A stretch of 64,000 nucleotides of DNA from Kingella sp. (in: b-proteobacteria) (GTDB lineage Bacteria; Pseudomonadota; Gammaproteobacteria; Burkholderiales; Neisseriaceae). This document shows, piece after piece, positions 59,704 through 64,000 of the stretch. The number at the start of each line of letters is the position of its first letter. The first letter of the stretch is position 1. Under the pieces are notes generated by a model. It was not told the DNA's origin. It ran no database searches and saw nothing but the letters and a program-made list of their open reading frames with translations. A program made the position numbers and the translations under genes. The stretch covers positions 1 to 64,000 of the forward strand of contig NZ_JAUMZV010000009.1 of the NCBI RefSeq assembly GCF_030527935.1, written 5' to 3'.

Positions 59704-62358
59704 TTAATCCACATCCAGCAAGCTGCTGTGGCGACGGCGTTGCGCCGCTTGGCTGATGCGTTCCAATTCGCGGCGCACTGCTGCTGCAATATCTTGCGCG
59801 CTTTGTTGCGCTGTCGCTTGGATGTTGATGGTAATGGATTGGTTTACCTGATTTTCAGGCTGCCTATTGCCACCCTGCGCAGGCGCACGCAAAGCCGTGG
59901 CTGCCGATGGCGCAGGCATCGCCCCATCAGAAAAATAACGGTTCGCCCGCCGCAGCACCGCGCCTGCCAACCCTGTTTTACGCAGCCGCTCCAACGCCTG
60001 CCAGCCGCCAAAGCGGGCAACGTCCGCTTGGTTAAACACCACTTCCCCTTTATGCACCACCCCCGCCACATCATGCACGCCGCCGTGTCCCGTGTAGCCA
60101 CCGCGCGAAAACCCGACCGCGCTTTTCGCTTTATTCCAAGTGTTGTTGGCTGCCTTGCCCATATCAAAGTTTTGAATTGCCGCCTTGGCTTGTTGAATTT
60201 TGCCAATCAAATAATCAAACTTCGCGCCCAACGTGTTAATCAGCGCAATCGGCGCAGACAATGCCGCAATAAAGGGGTTGTCTTTAAACACACCTTTTAG
60301 CCAGTTCCAACCCGCCGCCAAGCCCGCTTTCAATCTATCCCAGTTAGCCATCATGGTTAAAATTAAACCAATAGGACCAGTAAACGCCGCGATAAATGGG
60401 TTATCCCGCAACACGCCTTTCAGCCAGTTCCAACCCGCTGCAATCCCCGCTTTCACTCTATCCCAGTTCATCCACAGCGCAACAATCAAGCCAACGGCAA
60501 TCAACGCCCAACCAAAAGGGTTACTCACTAAAAACGTCAAAGCCACCCGCCCAAAAGTCAGCAACGCCGTGCCCACGCTGCCCAGCAAACGCGCAATCAT
60601 TGGAAACACACCCGCGCCACGGCTCAACACATTAAACACCATCGCCCAACTGGTTTGCATCGCCGCCAACGGCATCATCACCCCCGCCACCACCAGCGAA
60701 ACCCCCGCAATCGCCACCGTCACAACGCCCGCCGCAGCGGCAATTTTCATAATCGTATTGGCGGTTTTCGGATTTTCCGCTGCCCAAGTGCTGAGCTTTT
60801 GGTTCACTTCGCCAATCCATTCCACCACGCTTTTTAATTCAGGCGCAATCGCTTCGCCCATACTGGCGAGAAAGTTGCTAAACGTGCCCGTTGCCGCGTC
60901 CCACAAATTGCTCAACGTAGCAAGCTGCTCATTCACGCGCTGGTTCAAGCTCGCCTGCGCTTCCATTTTGGCAGCGAACTCGTTATAGCCTTCCTGCCCT
61001 TTGCTTATCATCGTGTTCAACGCTTGCAACGTTTCCGCATCGTCGCCAAAAATGCCTTTCAACACTTTCAGCCGCTGCTCGGTGTTGAGCTTTTGCAGCT
61101 TAGCCAGCTCGGTGTACATTTTTTCCATGCCGCCAAACTCGCCTTTGCCATTGGTAAAATCTAAATGGATGCCCGTGCCTTTGGTTGCTTTTGCAATTTT
61201 TTTGTTATCCATCGCCAGCGTAAACACTTTGCGCAAGGCGTTTCCCGCACTTTCGCCGCTCAGCCCAGCTTGGTCTAGCATCCCAATCAATGGACCAAAC
61301 GTTTTAAACGCCGCTTCGCCTTTCATTTTGGTTACATCCAGTGCAGGCGATAGCTTAGAGAACGCGCCCAAAATATTATTATCTTCCACCCCCGCATAGA
61401 AAAGTCGCTGCACGCTATCCATCAAACTCAGCATTTCTTTTTCTGTGGAGCGCGTGGCATCTTGCAGTTTGGCAGCCATTTCCGCCGCCGCTTCGGGCGA
61501 TTTTTTCAGTTGCACCGCCAGCAAAGCTGCCGCTTCGCCTGTGCCACCTAGTATTGTTTCCACCGAAACCCCTTGCCGTATCAGCATGGTCATCAGGTTT
61601 TTAAAATCGGCGGTTGTACCAGGTAACTTATCGCCCAAGCGCGTCGCCAAGTCATTAACGGCTTGATACTGCGCCGATACCTTGCCCGTTTTATCCATCA
61701 TCGCCATGCGTAGCTCGGTGCTGGCATTTTCGGTTTCGGCATAGGCTTTCACAGGGGTCATCAAGGTGCGCCCAATGCCCATCGCCGCCACGCTGGCAAC
61801 GCCCGATGTAGCCAAGGCGCGTCTGCCGATTTGGCTCATCCGTTGGCTGCGTTCTCGGGCGCGGTCTAGTCGGTTTAATGCTGCGCGTTCGCGCTCCAAC
61901 GCGCGGGCAGCTTCATCGTGTTCGCGGTTCAAGCGTGCCTGCGACTCGCGCAAGCGCGTGGTGCTGATGCCTTGAGCGCGTAGCTCGTTGCCCAAGTCGT
62001 GTGATGATTGTTGCAAGCGTTGGTAGCTTTGCTGGCTTTGCTGCATGCTGCGTTGTAGCCGTGCCCATTCGCGTTGCTGTTCGCGGGTTAGGCTACCTTG
62101 CTGGCGTTGAGTTTGCGCCAGCGCATTGATGCGCTGCTGCGTGCTTTGCATTTGCTGGTCAAGCTGGCGCATCGCTTGCCGTTGGTTGATGTATTGTGCA
62201 AGATTGTTGCGATTGCGTGCGCTGCGGTCAAACGCCTGTTGCAGCCTGCCCAGCCGTCCGCTCAACCCCGATGCCGCTTGGCGCACGCGGTTCATCGCGC
62301 CGCTGGCGCGGTCGCTGGCGTTCATAATAATGCGTAAAACAAGGTTGTTGTCTGCCAT
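59704..62358 (-). CDS. Phage tail tape-measure protein T (P2 gpT)
   Basis: The tape measure sets tail length and helps DNA entry; 884 residues. It has a long coiled-coil N-terminus (RQAMRQLDQQMQSTQQRINA onward to about 190), a hydrophobic central part (about 540-660, VVTVAIAGVSLVVAGVMMPL), a tandem repeat of GWNWLKGVLRDNPFIAAFTG and GWNWLKGVFKDNPFIAALSA, and the C-terminal GYTGHGGVHDVAGVVHKGEV VF-type motif. An in-frame DUS is read as NRQPENQV near residue 830. Confidence 0.93.
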   Translation of the reverse strand: MADNNLVLRIIMNASDRASGAMNRVRQAASGLSGRLGRLQQAFDRSARNRNNLAQYINQRQAMRQLDQQMQSTQQRINALAQTQRQQGSLTREQQREWARLQRSMQQSQQSYQRLQQSSHDLGNELRAQGISTTRLRESQARLNREHDEAARALERERAALNRLDRARERSQRMSQIGRRALATSGVASVAAMGIGRTLMTPVKAYAETENASTELRMAMMDKTGKVSAQYQAVNDLATRLGDKLPGTTADFKNLMTMLIRQGVSVETILGGTGEAAALLAVQLKKSPEAAAEMAAKLQDATRSTEKEMLSLMDSVQRLFYAGVEDNNILGAFSKLSPALDVTKMKGEAAFKTFGPLIGMLDQAGLSGESAGNALRKVFTLAMDNKKIAKATKGTGIHLDFTNGKGEFGGMEKMYTELAKLQKLNTEQRLKVLKGIFGDDAETLQALNTMISKGQEGYNEFAAKMEAQASLNQRVNEQLATLSNLWDAATGTFSNFLASMGEAIAPELKSVVEWIGEVNQKLSTWAAENPKTANTIMKIAAAAGVVTVAIAGVSLVVAGVMMPLAAMQTSWAMVFNVLSRGAGVFPMIARLLGSVGTALLTFGRVALTFLVSNPFGWALIAVGLIVALWMNWDRVKAGIAAGWNWLKGVLRDNPFIAAFTGPIGLILTMMANWDRLKAGLAAGWNWLKGVFKDNPFIAALSAPIALINTLGAKFDYLIGKIQQAKAAIQNFDMGKAANNTWNKAKSAVGFSRGGYTGHGGVHDVAGVVHKGEVVFNQADVARFGGWQALERLRKTGLAGAVLRRANRYFSDGAMPAPSAATALRAPAQGGNRQPENQVNQSITINIQATAQQSAQDIAAAVRRELERISQAAQRRRHSSLLDVD

Positions 62359-62385
62359 AGCGTTCTCAATATTTCAGGCTGCCTT

Positions 62386-62546
62386 GGGGCTGTTGATATT
62401 CAACTTTTGAAGTGGATTTTGCGTCATAAAATGGTAGATGCAAGGCGAAAATGCGAGCCTATGCCGTCCATAGGCGAGTATTTTCAACGCCGCAGATGCC
62501 GTTTTAGGGCGCAAAAGCCACCAAAACGTTGATTATCAACAGTCCC
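62386..62546. mobile_element. MITE-like element family A, copy 2, inside the prophage
   Basis: 161 bp, inverted relative to the copy at 11001-11161. The ends are GGGGCTGTTGATATTCAACT and the complement of GGGACTGTTGATAATCAACG. It fills the gap between the stop of E+E' (62553) and the start of T. Confidence 0.85.
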
Positions 62547-62552
62547 TAGTGG

Positions 62553-63097
62553 TTAATCTTGCGCGCTTTGGTTTGCCATAATGGCGCGATGCGTCCAGCG
62601 CAACAGTTCGCGCAGCGTGTATTCACGATAGGGCGCGATGCCGCCGCCAAAAGTGAACGCACATTGTGCAAGGCAGTCATCAATCGCGTTGTAGTATTTC
62701 AACTCATCCCGCGCCGCTTCTTCCCAAATATCCTCTTCCTGCTCAATTATTCGGGCGAACTGCTCGGCGCGGATTCTGAGCCCGCAAGGTAGCCAAGTTC
62801 GGTCAATGCCGCCGTCATCTCGGCTTTGGCTGCTGGGGGCGCGGAAAAAAAATTTAGCGCGGCGTTGAGTATATCCGCATCGGCAAGGCTTAATTTGCCA
62901 TATTCCACGCGGGTCAGCGCAGGCGTGCTGATTTTCTGCAACAGCTTTTGCACTTGGTCGGTGTGTTTGATTTTGATTAAATCTTGGCTTAGTCCATCTA
63001 AATCTTTGGCGTAAGGTTCGCGCAGTGTGTACTGCGCGCCGTTGGATAAAATAACGGTCAAGTTGCCGTTGGCTTGAATTTGAATGCTTTGCGTCAT
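62553..63097 (-). CDS. Phage tail protein E+E' made by -1 frameshift
   Basis: The zero frame (62747-63097, 116 residues, MTQSIQIQANGNLTVILSNG to SSSPE) is gpE. A run of eight T (minus strand) in the codons for NFFS at 62845-62852 allows a -1 slip. The -1 frame is open from there to TAA at 62553 and reads AEQFARIIEQEEDIWEEAAR and TLRELLRWTHRAIMANQSAQ, the E' extension. P2 makes gpE and gpE+E' in the same way, and both help tail assembly with T. The 3' end lies 7 bp from a MITE. Confidence 0.85.
62845..62852 (-). promoter_or_regulatory. Slippery site for the E/E' frameshift
   Basis: Eight T on the coding strand. In the zero frame it is read AAT TTT TTT TCC, so T-TTT-TTT is a classical -1 heptamer. 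A GC-rich sequence follows (CCGCGCCCCCAGCAGCC). Confidence 0.75.
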
Positions 63098-63180
63098 GGG
63101 GTTTCCTTGTTGATTAAAAATAATAGATTAGGGCGGTGCGCACTTTTCAGCCGCCCACCCGCTGCGTGGTTTTATTTTGG

Positions 63181-63687
63181 CTATAAGCCCAACGCCTTGC
63201 GCAAGCCTGTGCGTTCGTCTTTGCCGCCAAAAATAGCCTTGTTGCCCAGTACATCAAATTCAAGGATGGATTGCCCATCCAGCGTTTCTTTCCAGTAAAC
63301 AAGGGCAATTTTAAATTTATGCTCGCCGCCTTCGTTTTGCTTATCGCTGCCTGGGTCGGCTTCAATAATGCGTCCGCGCGCTTCGCCTTTGAGCTGCTGA
63401 TAGCCTTCGCCATCCTCTTGCTGCAACGCGCCTTGATAACGAATCAACGTGCCGCCGATGGTGGACGACATAGATTTCAGCAAATCGGCTTCGTAGCCTT
63501 TGGCGGTAATTTCCATTTCCAGCTTGTCAAAGCCGTGTACGGTCGTCATTTCAGTCATCACGCCGCCCGGTGTGTAGTCCTCCGTCTTGCGGCTAATTTT
63601 CGGGCGGCTGATGTCAATCAATATGCCGTATTTGTCATCGCCGTTGATGAATGCTGTGAAGCCTTTAAGCAGTCGTGGTAGTTGCAT
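63181..63687 (-). CDS. Phage major tail tube protein FII (P2 gpFII)
   Basis: The tail-tube subunit. The start MQLPRLLKGFTAFINGDDKY at 63687 gives 168 residues, near the 172 of P2. Typical are ISRPKISRKTEDYTPGGVMT and MEITAKGYEADLLKSMSSTI GG-type segments. It lies between FI and E in the usual order. Confidence 0.92.
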   Translation of the reverse strand: MQLPRLLKGFTAFINGDDKYGILIDISRPKISRKTEDYTPGGVMTEMTTVHGFDKLEMEITAKGYEADLLKSMSSTIGGTLIRYQGALQQEDGEGYQQLKGEARGRIIEADPGSDKQNEGGEHKFKIALVYWKETLDGQSILEFDVLGNKAIFGGKDERTGLRKALGL

Positions 63688-63707
63688 AAGGTTTTTTCCT
63701 TTGGGCT

Positions 63708-63747
63708 GAGGCAGCCTGAAAACAGGCAATGCGCGTTTTCAGGCTGC
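63708..63747. terminator. Inverted DUS pair inside the tail operon
   Basis: AGGCAGCCTGAAAAC and its complement between FI and FII. A terminator here would lower expression of genes after the sheath, or it may serve mainly as uptake sequence. Confidence 0.45.
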
Positions 63748-63754
63748 CTTGGGG

Positions 63755-64000
63755 TTAGATGGTGGTGGCTTTCAGGTTGTTAGCAAAGCTCACAATCTTT
63801 TCGGTCAAGTTCACAAAGAATGTGTCAGAAACATATTGCTCTAATATCAAGTTCTCCAATGGTGGCACAGCCGTAAATTCGTAGCCGAACGTGAACTGCC
63901 CCGCTTGCACATTGGTTGCTTGGTTTTTGTGGGCATCCACAAACACACGTGCGCCCAGCAGCATGCCCTTGTAAACATACTCGGATAGCTTGGCATTGAT
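63755..64000 (-). CDS. Phage tail sheath protein FI (P2 gpFI), C-terminal part
   Basis: The gene runs off the right edge. About 81 C-terminal residues are visible: INAKLSEYVYKGMLLGARVF, TFGYEFTAVPPLENLILEQY and FFVNLTEKIVSFANNLKA. These match the end of P2-type contractile tail sheath proteins. FI is upstream of FII in the same leftward operon. Confidence 0.9.
   Translation of the reverse strand: MNAKLSEYVYKGMLLGARVFVDAHKNQATNVQAGQFTFGYEFTAVPPLENLILEQYVSDTFFVNLTEKIVSFANNLKATTI

Larger units (their letters stand above)
49972..64000. mobile_element. P2-like prophage, left part (cut by window edge)
   Basis: The block begins inside dusA and contains P2-type genes in P2 order on the minus strand: FI, FII, E+E', T, U, D, and a gpA replication gene, with a CI-type repressor and small early genes between. 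No integrase, capsid, terminase or lysis genes are in the window, so the element continues to the right. DUS are sparse in 50440-57200 but several are present in the tail region. Confidence 0.9.

Noticed and set aside
49972..64000. The possibility of a tailocin rather than a prophage
   Set aside because: A gpA-type replication gene and dusA attachment speak for a replicating phage; only the missing right part could decide.

Overview
The window is about 64 kb of a Neisseriaceae chromosome, most likely Kingella or a very close relative. The main reason is the dense scatter of AGGCAGCCTGAA and its complement, the Kingella dialect of the neisserial DNA uptake sequence (kingDUS). Correia-like elements, dRS3-bounded intergenic mosaic elements and neisserial gene neighbourhoods agree with this. 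The core genes are moderately GC-rich. No species is claimed.

Layout. Bases 1-1900 are an AT-rich, DUS-free accessory locus: two paralogous exported proteins, each followed by a metallopeptidase reading frame. One peptidase is intact but cut by the window edge and the other is reduced to 22 codons. It looks like a duplicated effector/immunity cassette. Bases 1925-49900 are housekeeping DNA: cell wall and division (amiC, dacC), tRNA modification (tsaE, ttcA, mnmA), purine, histidine, isoleucine and aromatic amino acid metabolism (purM, purA, hisZ, hisA, hisH, ilvA, tyrB), fatty acids (fabI, fadD), repair and recombination (recD, ruvX, dinB), transport (brnQ, nhaC, an MHS-type MFS, a FucP-type sugar transporter beside a PfkB kinase), folding and secretion (ppiA, ppiB, lepB, lepA), one tRNA-Phe, and a UbiX-like protein fused to a DNA-binding-like domain. 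Genes are mostly single or in pairs, and many end in inverted DUS pairs that can act as terminators. Several genes are broken: an EamA permease with three lesions, a GNAT acetyltransferase split by a Correia-type element, a small unknown gene with an internal stop, and a C-terminal remnant.

Intergenic DNA carries at least six repeat families: DUS pairs, three MITE-like families with terminal inverted repeats, dRS3 mosaic elements, and palindromic repeats. Two MITE-C copies have clear 8-bp target duplications, and one of them sits inside another repeat.

From about 49970 to the right edge lies a P2-like prophage inserted in the 5' end of dusA. Its left end holds a candidate type I toxin-antitoxin module: an 18-residue hydrophobic peptide with a near-consensus promoter and a predicted antisense RNA covering its ribosome-binding site. 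Then come a PrtN-like activator, a P2 gpA-type replication protein, small early genes, an Ogr/Delta zinc finger, a CII/YmfL-like regulator, a CI/LexA-type repressor, a membrane protein with a WYL-like tail, and tail genes D, U, T, E+E', FII and FI (cut by the edge). The rest of the phage, including any integrase, lies outside the window.
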